From Myxococcales bacterium (GTDB lineage Bacteria; Myxococcota_A; Polyangia; Haliangiales; Haliangiaceae): 64,000 nt of DNA. Made by a program: the position numbers and the translations under genes. Where the stretch lies: positions 496,001-560,000 of the forward strand of contig JADJGV010000003.1 of the NCBI GenBank assembly GCA_016707895.1, written 5' to 3'. The notes under the pieces were generated by a model. That model was not told the origin of the DNA. It made no database searches and worked only from the letters and a program-made list of their open reading frames with translations. Of the stretch, positions 19,006 to 27,624 are shown piece after piece; position 1 is the first letter of the stretch; every line of letters starts with the position of its first letter.

Positions 19006-21643
19006 TCGCCCGCCGCGCCCGGCGGCGCTTGCGCGCCAGGTCGGCGACGAACAGGAGCGGCGCGCCGAGCGCGGCCAGCGCGACCAGCCACGCCGGCGCC
19101 GGGCCGGTCCCGAGCGCGTTGGTCAGCGGCGGCCAGTACAGGGCGGCGAACGCGAAGCCCAGCTCGAGGGCGACGCCCAGCACCAGCAGGCGGTTGCGCA
19201 AGAGGCCGAGGTCGAGGCCGCTGCGCGCCTCGTAGCGGCGGCCGATCAGGTTGGCGACCTGGCTGAACACCACGGCGACCAGCGTGACGCCGGTGGCGGC
19301 GCGATAGCCCGCGTCGCTGGCCGCCATTTCGGCGCCCCAGCGCCAGCCGGCGGCGGCGAGCGCGACGAAGAACAGCGTCATCGCCCACGCGGCCTGGATC
19401 AGCCCGAGGAACAAGTAGCTGCGCACCATCAGCGCGCGATCGAGCAGCCGGCCGTGGTGGCCGCGCGGCGGCCGGCCCATCGCCTCGCCGTCGGGCGGCT
19501 CCTGGCCCAGGCCGATCGCCGGCAGCAGATCGGTGCCGAGATCGATCGACAGGATCTGGATGACGGTGAGGCCGAGCGGCACCGGCAGCGCGACGTAGGC
19601 CAGGAACGGGACGATCTCGGGGACGTTCGACGCCAGCACGTAGCTGGTGAACTTGCGGATGTTGGCGAAGACCGTGCGGCCCTCCTCGACGCCGGCCACG
19701 ATGCTGGCGAAGTCGTCGTCGAGCAGCACGATCTGCGCGGCCGCGCGGGCGACGTCGGTGCCGCTGGCGCCCATCGCGATGCCGACGTCGGCGGCGCGCA
19801 AGGCCGGCGCGTCGTTGACGCCGTCGCCGGTCATCGCCACGACCAGCCCGAGCTGCTTGAGCGCGGCGACGATCTTCAGCTTCTGCTCGGGCGTGGTGCG
19901 CGCGAACACGCACGCGCCGGCGCGCAGCCGCGCCGCCAGCTCGGCCTCGCGCAGCGCCTCGAGCTCGCCGCCGGTGATCACCGCGTCGGCGGTGGCGTCG
20001 GCCGCGATGATGCCGGCCTGGATCGCGATCGCGCGGGCGGTGTCGGGGTGGTCGCCGGTGATCAGCACGACCCGGATGCCGGCGGCGTGGCAGCGCGCCA
20101 GCGCGTCGGGCACCGCGGCGCGCAGCGGATCCGACAGGCACAGGAAGCCGTGCAGCGTCAGCCCCGGCTCGAGCTCGGCCTCGGGCGCGGCGACCCGGTC
20201 CGCGGCGATCGCCCGCGACGCCACCGCCAGCACCCGCAGCCCGCGCGACGCCAGCGCGCGCACGGTCGCGTCGGCCTGGATCAGGCCGGCGGCGTCGAGG
20301 GTGACGTGCGGCCGCACGACCTCCCACGCGCCCTTGATCGCGAAGCGGGCCCCGGCGCCGTCGACGCGCACCCCGGCCGCGCGGCGGCGCTGGACGTCGA
20401 AGGCCACGTGGCGGACCACCGCGCCGGTGATCGCGTCGGGGTCACCGCCAGCGGCGCGCAGCGCCTGGGCCGCGGCGACGTCGAGCGGATCGCCGCTCCA
20501 GCCGTCGCCGTGGCGATGCAGCTCGGACGCCGTCACCGCCGCCTCGAGCAGCGCCCGGCGCCCGGCGGCGGCCAGCGGCGCGGCGCTCACCGCGTCGACC
20601 GCCGCCGTCACCGCCACCTGGTTGTGGGTGAGCGTGCCGGTCTTGTCGGTGCAGATCACCTCGACCGCGCCCAGCGCCTCGACGGCGTCGAGCCGCTTGA
20701 CCAGCACCCGCTTGCGCGCCAGGCGCACGCCGCCCATCGCCAGCGCCAGGGTCAGCGTCGGCAGCAGCCCCTCGGGCACGTTGGCGACGATGATGCCGAG
20801 CATGAACACCACGTTGACCCACAGCGGTCGGCCGATCGCGACGCCGTAGGCGAAGAAGCCGACACCCATCACCAGCGCGACGACAGTGAGGATGCGCACC
20901 ATCCGCGCGACCTCGCGCTCGAGCGGCGTCGGCGGCCGCCGCACCGCGACCGACAGCGCCGCGACCTTGCCGAACTCGGTGCGGCGCCCGGTCGCGTACA
21001 CCACCGCGCGCCCCGAGCCGCGGACGATCGCGCAGCCGGCGAACACCAGGTTGGGCGCGTCGACCAGCCGCCCGGCGGGCACCTCGGCCGCGGCCAGGCT
21101 GGCGTGGCGCGACTCGCCGGTGAGCGGCGCGTTGTTGGCCAGCAGATCGCTGGCGGCGATCAGCCGCGCGTCGGCGGGGACGCGGTCGCCCTCGGCCAGG
21201 TGGATCACGTCGCCCGGCACCAGCGTGGCGATCGGCACCGCCTGCTCGCCGTCGGCGCGGGTCACGGTGACGCGCTGGGGCAGCAGGTCCTGCAGCGCGC
21301 GCATCGCCTGCTCGGCGCGGATCGTCTGCGCGAACGTGAACGCGGCGTTGAGCAGCGCGACGCCGGCGAGCGCCCAGCCCAGCACCGCCATGTGCTCGCC
21401 GGGCTGCATGCGCTCGGCGACGAAGCACAGCGCCGCGGAGGCGTAGAGCAGCAAGCTGAACAGGTTGGTGAGCTGGGTCGCCAGGGTCCGTAGCCAGCCC
21501 CAGCGCGGCGGCGGATCGAGCGTGTTCGGCCCGAGCTCGGCCTGGCGCTCGGCCACCTCGGCTGCGGTCAGCCCGCCCGGGCGGCTGCGCAGGGACGCGA
21601 ACACCTCGGCGAGCGCGAGGTTGTGGATCTGACGCTGGATCAC
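18977..21643 (-). CDS. P-type cation ATPase, type IIC (Na+/K+)-like
   Basis: An 888-residue ion pump. The cation ATPase N-terminal domain comes first, then the TGES loop (175-178), the M4 motif PEGLLP (290-295), the phosphorylation motif CTDKTGTLTH with Asp333 and the hinge TGDGVNDAPAL. In M4 and M6 it matches Na+/K+/H+ pumps (IIC; IVANVPEGLLPTL and SIDLGTDLLPAIGLGQEPPD) rather than the PEGLP/NLVTDG patterns of SERCA. Ion choice is not provable from this. It starts at a GTG that overlaps the universal stress protein stop (GTGA), so the two genes are coupled. Confidence 0.9.
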   Translation of the reverse strand: MIQRQIHNLALAEVFASLRSRPGGLTAAEVAERQAELGPNTLDPPPRWGWLRTLATQLTNLFSLLLYASAALCFVAERMQPGEHMAVLGWALAGVALLNAAFTFAQTIRAEQAMRALQDLLPQRVTVTRADGEQAVPIATLVPGDVIHLAEGDRVPADARLIAASDLLANNAPLTGESRHASLAAAEVPAGRLVDAPNLVFAGCAIVRGSGRAVVYATGRRTEFGKVAALSVAVRRPPTPLEREVARMVRILTVVALVMGVGFFAYGVAIGRPLWVNVVFMLGIIVANVPEGLLPTLTLALAMGGVRLARKRVLVKRLDAVEALGAVEVICTDKTGTLTHNQVAVTAAVDAVSAAPLAAAGRRALLEAAVTASELHRHGDGWSGDPLDVAAAQALRAAGGDPDAITGAVVRHVAFDVQRRRAAGVRVDGAGARFAIKGAWEVVRPHVTLDAAGLIQADATVRALASRGLRVLAVASRAIAADRVAAPEAELEPGLTLHGFLCLSDPLRAAVPDALARCHAAGIRVVLITGDHPDTARAIAIQAGIIAADATADAVITGGELEALREAELAARLRAGACVFARTTPEQKLKIVAALKQLGLVVAMTGDGVNDAPALRAADVGIAMGASGTDVARAAAQIVLLDDDFASIVAGVEEGRTVFANIRKFTSYVLASNVPEIVPFLAYVALPVPLGLTVIQILSIDLGTDLLPAIGLGQEPPDGEAMGRPPRGHHGRLLDRALMVRSYLFLGLIQAAWAMTLFFVALAAAGWRWGAEMAASDAGYRAATGVTLVAVVFSQVANLIGRRYEARSGLDLGLLRNRLLVLGVALELGFAFAALYWPPLTNALGTGPAPAWLVALAALGAPLLFVADLARKRRRARRAIRTAGAARR

Positions 21644-22467
21644 GTTGGGTTCCGGAACACCGCGACGTCGGCGGGCGCGTCGCGCAGCACGGCCTCGAGC
21701 GACGCGCGCGCCAGCGGCCCGGCGGCCGGCGCGTCGTGATCGAGGCAGATCAGCCGGGCGCGGTGGCGCGCGGCCTGCAACACGATCTCGCGCGGCGGAT
21801 CCGGCGAGACGACGACGGTCGCGTCGAGCGGCGGCGTCACGGGCGCCAGGCCGCGGCGGATCGCGGCCTCGACCTCGACCAGCTGGGCGCGGCCCGCCGC
21901 GACCAGCCGCGCGCCGGCCGGCGCCGATTGCCAGCGCGCGCGCAGCCGCGACACCGCGCACACCCACAACAGGTGCAGCCGCTCGATGTCGTCGCCGAGC
22001 AGGCGCAACACCGGCAGCGCGGCGGCGGCGAAGTCGGCGCGCTCGGCGACCGGCACCAGCACGCGCCCGGGCTGGCCGAGCACGCCGGGGTGGACCACGC
22101 GGATCGCGATGACCGGGCCCCGGCGCGCGGCCAGCAGGCGCGCCGACACCGTGTGCGCCAGGAACGCGCGGGCCCGCGGGCGCGCGCGGGTACCGGCGAT
22201 GACCGTGGCGTCGGGCCCGGCCGCGGCGAGGATGCGGTCGGCGACGTCGTCCGCGCCGCGCTCGACCACCTCGGCGTCGAACCCGACGTCGAGCACCGCG
22301 CACTCGGCGGCGATGCGCGCCAGCCGCTCGGGCAGGTGCGCCGCCCGGGCGTCGTCGTGGACGTGGATCAGGCGCAGCCGCCGCGCCGCGGTGTTCGACG
22401 CGAAGCGCACCGCGTAGTGCGCCACCCAGTCACCGTTGAGCGAGCCGTCGTAGGCGAACGCCAGCAC
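21640..22467 (-). CDS. Tandem universal stress protein
   Basis: A 275-residue protein made of two Usp folds. The first starts LAFAYDGSLNGDW and contains DATVIAGTRARP with the downstream LLAARRGPVIAIR, which fits the ATP-binding G-x-H/R region. The second ends ARLICLDHDAPAAGPL...LEAVLRDAPADVAVFR. I start at GTG 22467 because TACGGT ends six nt upstream; earlier residues in the open frame are Gly/Cys-rich and not Usp-like. Its coupling to the cation pump suggests it modulates or reports on transport, which is inference. Confidence 0.8.
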   Translation of the reverse strand: MLAFAYDGSLNGDWVAHYAVRFASNTAARRLRLIHVHDDARAAHLPERLARIAAECAVLDVGFDAEVVERGADDVADRILAAAGPDATVIAGTRARPRARAFLAHTVSARLLAARRGPVIAIRVVHPGVLGQPGRVLVPVAERADFAAAALPVLRLLGDDIERLHLLWVCAVSRLRARWQSAPAGARLVAAGRAQLVEVEAAIRRGLAPVTPPLDATVVVSPDPPREIVLQAARHRARLICLDHDAPAAGPLARASLEAVLRDAPADVAVFRNPT

Positions 22468-22473
22468 CGCATC

Positions 22474-22479
22474 ACCGTA
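22474..22479 (-). promoter_or_regulatory. -10-like TACGGT six nt before GTG start
   Basis: Minus-strand TACGGT precedes GTG 22467 by six nt, supporting this unusual start for the Usp/ATPase operon. Confidence 0.4.
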
Positions 22480-22551
22480 AGCACGATCGCCGGCGCCGCA
22501 CCCAGACGATCCGCCGCACGGGCCCGCGCGCACGCCGGCGCCAGCGCGACG

Positions 22552-23019
22552 TCAGTCCTGGCCGCGGGCGAAGCGCTGGGCGGTGGTGGCGGTCAGCTTC
22601 CAGGACGGGCTGACCCGATCGCGCCGGATCAGCTCGTCGGTGGCGTCGTCGGTGACGGTCACGATCGCGTGGGGGTCGTCGTCGTCCTGCGCCACGTCGA
22701 AGTCGACCCGCAGGCGGCGGTCGCGATCGTCGGTGAACGTCAGCGTCTTGTGCAGCTGGGCCCGGCGCGACTGCTCGTGGCGCAGCAGCACCTCGGTCGC
22801 GGTCTTCACCAGCGTCATGAACGCCGGGTGATCGAGCGGCTTGGGGTTCTTCTTGTCGCGGCCCATCGTCCACGGGCCGACCAGCGCCGGCTCGTCGTCG
22901 CCGACCCGGGTCATCGCCACGGCCCATCCGTCGTCGTCCTCGTTCTTCATGACCTGGGCCACCCAGCCGTCCTGTCGCCAGCGTCGGGGCTCGCGGATGT
23001 CGCCGTCGTCGTCGCTCAT
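22552..23019 (-). CDS. Hypothetical protein, 155 aa
   Basis: A soluble acidic protein (MSDDDGDIREPRRW...) with two Trp-containing motifs (DGWVAQVMKNEDDDGWAVAM) and an alternating-charge middle (FTDDRDRRLRVDFDVAQDDDD). It resembles unannotated proteins of regular beta/alpha pattern; no family recognised. It stands alone between the Usp gene and a divergent Cys-rich lipoprotein gene; the 123-bp divergent gap shows no clear promoter. Confidence 0.65.
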   Translation of the reverse strand: MSDDDGDIREPRRWRQDGWVAQVMKNEDDDGWAVAMTRVGDDEPALVGPWTMGRDKKNPKPLDHPAFMTLVKTATEVLLRHEQSRRAQLHKTLTFTDDRDRRLRVDFDVAQDDDDPHAIVTVTDDATDELIRRDRVSPSWKLTATTAQRFARGQD

Positions 23020-23142
23020 GGCGCACGGTCGCCCGGCGACGGCCGACGCACAAGGTCCGCGCGCACCCACCGCGCGTGACGGCGCGCACCACGGGGACGA
23101 ATCCGCGCGCGCGCGGACGGGTTGTCGGCGAGGATGACCGCC

Positions 23143-23685
23143 ATGCAGCTCTCGATGCTCCGGTCCTGCGGCGCGGCCGCGATCTTGACCCTCGCGATCG
23201 CGTGCGGCGGCGACGACGCCGGCCCCGAGCCGCTCGACACCGCGACCCGCGACGGCCTGTGCCAGGCCGACTGCGAGCGCCTGGTCGCGTGCCAGCCCGA
23301 CCGCACGCAGGCCGAGTGCATGGCGAGCTGCCAGGCCGAGCTCGGCACGTGGCTCCGCACCGACGTCGCCGTCGACGTGTTCACGTGCCGGTCGCAGCTC
23401 GCCTGCGGCGCCAGCGACGACGCGTGCGTCACCTGCAGCCCGACCGACGCGCACCGCCGCTACGAGGCCGCGTGCCGCGCCAACCTCGCCGCCTGCGACG
23501 TCAACCTCGAAGCGATGTGCGAGGTCGACCTGAACACCGTCGTGTCCGGCGACGCCGGCCTCATCTGCATCGTCACGCCCACCGTGGTCGACGAGCTCAC
23601 CGCGTGCATCCCCGCCGGCGTCGACTGCACCACCGCGACCACCTGCATCGAGGCCGCCCTCGACCGCGCCGGCGTCGGCTTCTAG
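23143..23685 (+). CDS. Cys-rich lipoprotein, 180 aa
   Basis: A signal peptide with lipobox AIACGGDD, then a compact domain with at least 16 Cys. These occur in CxxxC pairs (LCQADCERLVACQ, AECMASCQAEL) that suggest a helical, disulfide-braced fold. No named family. GAGG at 23130-23133 is nine nt before ATG 23143, which decides this start over an in-frame ATG at 23134. Confidence 0.7.
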   Translation: MQLSMLRSCGAAAILTLAIACGGDDAGPEPLDTATRDGLCQADCERLVACQPDRTQAECMASCQAELGTWLRTDVAVDVFTCRSQLACGASDDACVTCSPTDAHRRYEAACRANLAACDVNLEAMCEVDLNTVVSGDAGLICIVTPTVVDELTACIPAGVDCTTATTCIEAALDRAGVGF

Positions 23686-23708
23686 CGCGGGTCAGCCGGG
23701 CGGCTGCG

Positions 23709-24014
23709 CTACTCGTCGCGGTCGCCGTCGACGACGGTGATCCGCGGGTTGTCGTCGACGTCGTCGTCGCGATCGCGGGCGCGGTCGGCGTCGTCGTCGC
23801 GATCGGGCGGCGGCTGGAACCGCACCACCGAGTTCGCGGGCTTCTTGCGCCCGGGCTTCTTGCGCGCGGGGCGGGCCGGCCGGGCCTTCTTGGCCGCCGG
23901 GGCCGTCGCGGCGGGCTTCTTCTTGGGCTTCCACAGCTGCGCGTCGGCCGGCTGGACGGTGCCAAGGCCGACGGCGGCAGCGATCAGCGCGGCGACCAGG
24001 GTGCGCGGGCTCAC
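23709..24014 (-). CDS. Small exported charged protein, 101 aa
   Basis: A GTG start gives a plausible Sec signal peptide (SPRTLVAALIAAAVGLG...ADA). The mature part falls into a Lys/Pro/Ala/Arg-rich half (WKPKKKPAAT...RKKPGRKKP) and an Asp-rich half (DRDDDADRARDRDDD), giving a strongly dipolar peptide. No homologous family is recognised; low-complexity composition makes the call less secure. It lies between a convergent lipoprotein gene and the LysR gene, 53 bp from the latter's stop. Confidence 0.5.
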   Translation of the reverse strand: MSPRTLVAALIAAAVGLGTVQPADAQLWKPKKKPAATAPAAKKARPARPARKKPGRKKPANSVVRFQPPPDRDDDADRARDRDDDVDDNPRITVVDGDRDE

Positions 24015-24067
24015 CGGGGAAGCGTGCCACAGCTCGCCGGCCGATGCCGCCGCAATCGCATGGGTGG

Positions 24068-24970
24068 TCAGCGCCGGGCGCTGGCGTCGAGGTCGCGGCC
24101 CTCCAGCAGCGCCCGCTCCCGGCCGAGGGCGGCCCCGAGGAAGTCGAGCACCACGCGCACCCGCGGCGTGCGGGCGATCTCGGCGTGGGTTAGCAGCCAC
24201 AGCGGCAGCGTCAGCGCCGGCAGCACCGGGCTGATCGCGACCAGCGCGGGCGCCTTGGCCGCGGCGCCGCAGGGCAGCACCCCGACGCCGGCGCCGGCGA
24301 GGATCGCCTCGAGGAACGCGGCCCGCGAGTTGGTGCGCAGCGCGACCTGCGCCGACGGCACGGTCGCCTGCTCCCACCGCCGCTGCGGGGTCTCGGGCCG
24401 GGCCTCGTCGAAGCACACCCAGTCGAGCGCCGCCAGCGGCCCGGACACCGGGTGGCTCGCGGCGTAGGCCGCCGACGCGTACACCGCGAACGCGACGTCG
24501 GCGACCTTGCGGCCGACCAGGCGGTCGCCGGGCGCCGCGGTGGCGCGCAGCGCGATGTCGGCCTCGTGGCGATCGAGGTCGACCGCCTTGGTGCCGGCGA
24601 GCAGGCGCAAGCGCAGCCGCGGGTGCGCCGCGCGGAACGGCGCCAGGTACCGCGGCACCTCGACCGCCAGCAGCTCGGCGCACGCGACCGTGACCTCGCC
24701 TTCGACGGTCCGGCTGCGCGTGCGCAGGCCGCGCTCGAGCGCGGCGATCCGGTCGTCGAGGGCGACGCCCTCGGCCAGCAGCGCCTGCCCGGCCGGGGTC
24801 AGCGCGTAGGCGCCGCCGCGCCGATCGAACAGCTTCGCGCCGACCCGCGCCTCGAAGCTGGTGATCCGGCGGTAGACCGTGCTCGGGGCGACGCCCAGCG
24901 CGCGGGCGGCCGCGGTGACGCCGCCGCCGCGAGCGACCTCGACGGCGTAGTGCAGATCTTCCCAGTCCAT
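24068..24970 (-). CDS. LysR-family transcriptional regulator
   Basis: A 300-residue DNA-binding regulator. The N-terminal winged HTH (MDWEDLHYAVEVARGGGVTAAARALGVAPSTVYRRITSFE) is followed by the LysR linker and a periplasmic-binding-protein-like effector domain (about 85-290). The start is ATG 24970: TATCCT ends eight nt upstream, and the longer frame would run through a likely LysR box. It is divergent from the alpha/beta-hydrolase lipoprotein gene, the usual arrangement for regulator and target. The effector is unknown. Confidence 0.9.
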   Translation of the reverse strand: MDWEDLHYAVEVARGGGVTAAARALGVAPSTVYRRITSFEARVGAKLFDRRGGAYALTPAGQALLAEGVALDDRIAALERGLRTRSRTVEGEVTVACAELLAVEVPRYLAPFRAAHPRLRLRLLAGTKAVDLDRHEADIALRATAAPGDRLVGRKVADVAFAVYASAAYAASHPVSGPLAALDWVCFDEARPETPQRRWEQATVPSAQVALRTNSRAAFLEAILAGAGVGVLPCGAAAKAPALVAISPVLPALTLPLWLLTHAEIARTPRVRVVLDFLGAALGRERALLEGRDLDASARR

Positions 24971-24978
24971 CGGCGACG

Positions 24979-24984
24979 AGGATA
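24979..24984 (-). promoter_or_regulatory. -10-like TATCCT eight nt before lysR-type gene
   Basis: Minus-strand TATCCT ends eight nt before ATG 24970; the LysR box lies just upstream of it, where autorepression would be expected. Confidence 0.4.
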
Positions 24985-24999
24985 CCCGGAAGCCGGTCG

Positions 25000-25012
25000 T
25001 GCATTTTTGCAA
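25000..25012. promoter_or_regulatory. Candidate LysR box (T-N11-A)
   Basis: TGCATTTTTGCAA is a T-N11-A inverted repeat with TGCA arms, the only AT-rich patch in the 102-bp gap between the LysR gene and the divergent hydrolase gene. Binding by the adjacent regulator is inferred. Confidence 0.45.
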
Positions 25013-25072
25013 CGCCCCCGTCGCGTCGGTGCGCGTGGCGGGCGCGCGGCGCGGGCGTTATCGATCGGCGCC

Positions 25073-26230
25073 ATGATCACACGCGTTGCCTCGGTCCTCG
25101 TTCTCGCCGCGCTCGCGGCTGCCTGCGGCGATGATGGGTCGCCACCGCCGGCGATCGACGCTCCGGCCGCCCCGTCCGGCGTCGAGCAGCCGGGCCCGTA
25201 CCCGGTCGGCACGACCACGGTGACCATGACCGACGCCGCGCGGGGGCGGACGCTGCGGGTCGAGATCTGGTACCCGGCGGCCGAGGCCGCCCGGGCGACC
25301 GCCGCCGCCGGCGCGCCGATCGAGGAGTTCGTGCCGGCGGGCCCCGAGCGCGATCAGCTCGCGGCGCTGGTCGCGACCGCGCCCGACCCCGGCACCAGCC
25401 GCCGCAGCCACGCGGCCCGCGACGCCGCGGCCGCCGCCGGCGCGCCGTGGGCGGTCGTCGCGTTCTCGCACTGCTTCAACTGCACGCGCTACTCGACCTT
25501 CGCGGTCGCCGAGCGGCTGGCCAGCCACGGCATCGCCGTCGTCGCGCCCGATCACGCCGGCGGCACGCTGCCGGATCAGCTCGCGGGCACCGCCGAGCCG
25601 ATCGGCGTGCCGTTCCTCGAGACCCGCGCCGCCGACATCCGGTTCGTCCTCGATCGCGTGCTCGACGCGCAGGCCGCGGAGCTGCCGGCGCCGCTCCGCG
25701 GGCAGTTCGATCCCGCGCGGGTCGGCGTGTTCGGGCACAGCTTCGGCGGCGTGACGACCGGCCTGGTGCTGATGCACGACACCCGGCCCAAGGCCGGCCT
25801 GGCGATCGCCGTGCCGATGGAGAACCCGCTGCTCGCCGGGGTCTCGCTCGCGCAGATCCACGTGCCGCTGCTGTTCTTCCTCGCGACCGAGGACCACAGC
25901 ATCGGCCCGATCGGCAACACGATCCTGCGGCAGAACTTCGCCAACGCGAACCCGCCGGTGACGATGGTCGAGGTCGCCGACGCCGGCCACTGGTCGTTCT
26001 CCAACATCTGCGGCCTGATCCCCGACTTCGAGGCGGGCTGCGCCGCGGCGCCGACGCGCGAGGGCGACGGCTCGCCGTTCGAGTACGTCGACATCGACGC
26101 CGCGCGCGGCCTGACCCAGGCCTACGTGACCGCGTTCTTCAAGGCCACCCTGACCCAGGACGCCGAGGCCGCCGCGTTCCTCGACGCGCCGGCGCAGGCG
26201 CCGTTCGCGACGGTCCAGACCCGGCGGTAG
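25073..26230 (+). CDS. Alpha/beta-hydrolase lipoprotein (PAF-AH-like)
   Basis: A 385-residue exported esterase or lipase-like enzyme. The signal peptide ends at lipobox AAACGDD, then a Pro/Ala linker, then an alpha/beta-hydrolase fold. Visible features are the VEIWYPA strand, FSHCFNCTRY (oxyanion region), VVAPDHAGG, nucleophile Ser223 in GVFGHSFGG, Asp in TEDHS or VEVADAG and His in ADAGHWSF. The layout fits the platelet-activating-factor acetylhydrolase/dienelactone-hydrolase-like group; the substrate is unknown. It is probably controlled by the divergent LysR protein. Confidence 0.85.
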   Translation: MITRVASVLVLAALAAACGDDGSPPPAIDAPAAPSGVEQPGPYPVGTTTVTMTDAARGRTLRVEIWYPAAEAARATAAAGAPIEEFVPAGPERDQLAALVATAPDPGTSRRSHAARDAAAAAGAPWAVVAFSHCFNCTRYSTFAVAERLASHGIAVVAPDHAGGTLPDQLAGTAEPIGVPFLETRAADIRFVLDRVLDAQAAELPAPLRGQFDPARVGVFGHSFGGVTTGLVLMHDTRPKAGLAIAVPMENPLLAGVSLAQIHVPLLFFLATEDHSIGPIGNTILRQNFANANPPVTMVEVADAGHWSFSNICGLIPDFEAGCAAAPTREGDGSPFEYVDIDAARGLTQAYVTAFFKATLTQDAEAAAFLDAPAQAPFATVQTRR

Positions 26231-26314
26231 CGGCGATGTGACCGCGATCGCGCGGCGAGCGTGATCCGCGTCGCGGGGCGGCGTGCGGCGCAACCCGGCG
26301 GGCGGCGGGCCTCG

Positions 26315-26320
26315 TAGGAT
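26315..26320 (+). promoter_or_regulatory. -10-like TAGGAT nine nt before start
   Basis: TAGGAT ends nine nt before ATG 26330; the predicted leader is only a few nt. Confidence 0.35.
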
Positions 26321-26329
26321 CGACCTCCT

Positions 26330-26683
26330 ATGACTCGCACGCCCCACCTACCTTCCCGCGTCACCGCGGGTGGCACCGTGTCCCGCCTTGCCCTGCTCGT
26401 CTCGTCCGTCCTCGCGGTCGCCGCGTGCGCCGACGACTCCCACAGCCATCCGGTGTGCGCCACCTGCGCCGCCGACGAGATCTGCGTCCAGAAGTTCGGC
26501 GGCGCGTGCGGCCCCATCGCCACCGTCTGCGAGCCGCGCGCCGCGGCGTGCGCGGGCACCGCCTGCAGCGACGCCTGCAACGTCGCGCACTGCGGCGCCG
26601 GCCAAGACGCGGGCGTGCTGACGTGCTTCGCCGCCAGCTGCCCCGGCGAGGACCCGGCGGCGCTCCATTGCTACGGCCCGTGA
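26330..26683 (+). CDS. Cys-rich lipoprotein, 117 aa
   Basis: A long n-region, then a hydrophobic stretch SRLALLVSSVLAVAAC ending in lipobox VAAC, then about 80 residues with 13 Cys (HPVCATCAADEICVQKFGG, ACGPIATVCEPR). It looks like a knottin-type secreted domain related in style to the Cys-rich part of the 12.3-14.2 kb protein. A GTG 16 codons in would give a shorter signal peptide. No family assigned. Confidence 0.65.
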   Translation: MTRTPHLPSRVTAGGTVSRLALLVSSVLAVAACADDSHSHPVCATCAADEICVQKFGGACGPIATVCEPRAAACAGTACSDACNVAHCGAGQDAGVLTCFAASCPGEDPAALHCYGP

Positions 26684-26689
26684 TCGGGT

Positions 26690-26718
26690 TTGACCGTCGA
26701 CGAACGCCGTCGTAGCGT
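26690..26718 (+). promoter_or_regulatory. Strong leaderless-type promoter of SDR gene
   Basis: TTGACC, a 17-nt spacer and TAGCGT, which ends six nt before ATG 26725. It is among the best -35/-10 pairs found in the window, and it places the transcript start at the A of the ATG. Confidence 0.6.
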
Positions 26719-26724
26719 CGCGGC

Positions 26725-27624
26725 ATGGCGATCTTCGTCACCGGCGCCAGCGGCCACATCGGCCTGGCGGTCGCGCACGAGCTGGCGTGGGCCGGCCACG
26801 AGGTGCGCGGCTTGGTGCGCAGCGACGTCGGCGCGCAGCGGGTCGCGACCCACGAGATCGAGCCGGTGCTGGGCGGGCTCGCCGATCTCGAGCTCCTGGC
26901 GCGGGCCGCCGGCACCCACGAGGTGACGATCCACTGCGCGGTCGACCACGGCCCCGATCGCTGGGCGCTCGAGACCGCCGCGCTCGACGCGATGATCGCC
27001 GACGCCCGCGAGGCCCGGCGCCCGCGGCTGCTGATCTACACCAGCGGCGTCTGGGTCTACGGCACCACCGGCGCGCGGGTCGCCACCGAGGCCGACGCGC
27101 CGACGCCGCCGGCGATGGTCGCGCGCCGGCTCGACGTCGAGGCGCAGGTGCTGGCCGCGGCCGGCGGCAACCTGACCACCGCGGTGGTGCGGCCGGGCTG
27201 CGTCTACGGCGGCGGCGGCAGCCTCACCGCCGCGTGGTTCGCGGCGGCGGCGGCCGGCGGGCCGGTGCCGGTGGTCGACGGCGACAACCGCTGGGCCATG
27301 GTCCACCGCGCCGACGTCGCGTCGCTGTACCGCGCGCTGATCGAGCAGCACCGCGGCGGGCTGTGGAACTGCGTCGACGGCAGCCGCGACACCACCGCGG
27401 CGTGCGCGGCCGCGGCCCACCGCGCGCTGGGCGGCGCCGGCGACGTACAGCGGCTGAGCCTCGACGAGGGCGTGGCTCGCCACGGCGCGCTGGCCGCGTG
27501 CCTGGCGTTCGATCAGCACGTCAGCGCCGACAAGGCGCGGCGCGAGCTGGGCTGGCGGCCGGCCCACGCCGGCTTCGTCGCCGAGGCGCGGCGGCTGGCG
27601 CGCAGCTGGCGCGCCCACGCATGA
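26725..27624 (+). CDS. Atypical SDR, NAD(P)-binding epimerase-like
   Basis: A 299-residue Rossmann-fold protein of the extended SDR group. The cofactor loop TGASGHIG is at residues 6-13, and TSGVWVYG carries the usual Ser/Thr. The Tyr-x3-Lys pair is not visible: in the aligned place the protein reads MVARRLDVE, with Met and Arg instead of Tyr and Lys, so catalysis would be unconventional or absent. Its stop overlaps the ATG of the downstream methyltransferase (ATGA). Confidence 0.8.
   Translation: MAIFVTGASGHIGLAVAHELAWAGHEVRGLVRSDVGAQRVATHEIEPVLGGLADLELLARAAGTHEVTIHCAVDHGPDRWALETAALDAMIADAREARRPRLLIYTSGVWVYGTTGARVATEADAPTPPAMVARRLDVEAQVLAAAGGNLTTAVVRPGCVYGGGGSLTAAWFAAAAAGGPVPVVDGDNRWAMVHRADVASLYRALIEQHRGGLWNCVDGSRDTTAACAAAAHRALGGAGDVQRLSLDEGVARHGALAACLAFDQHVSADKARRELGWRPAHAGFVAEARRLARSWRAHA

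Noticed and set aside
24971..25012. Longer start for the LysR gene at 25012
   Set aside because: It would add 14 residues before the HTH and translate through the T-N11-A box and the TATCCT hexamer.
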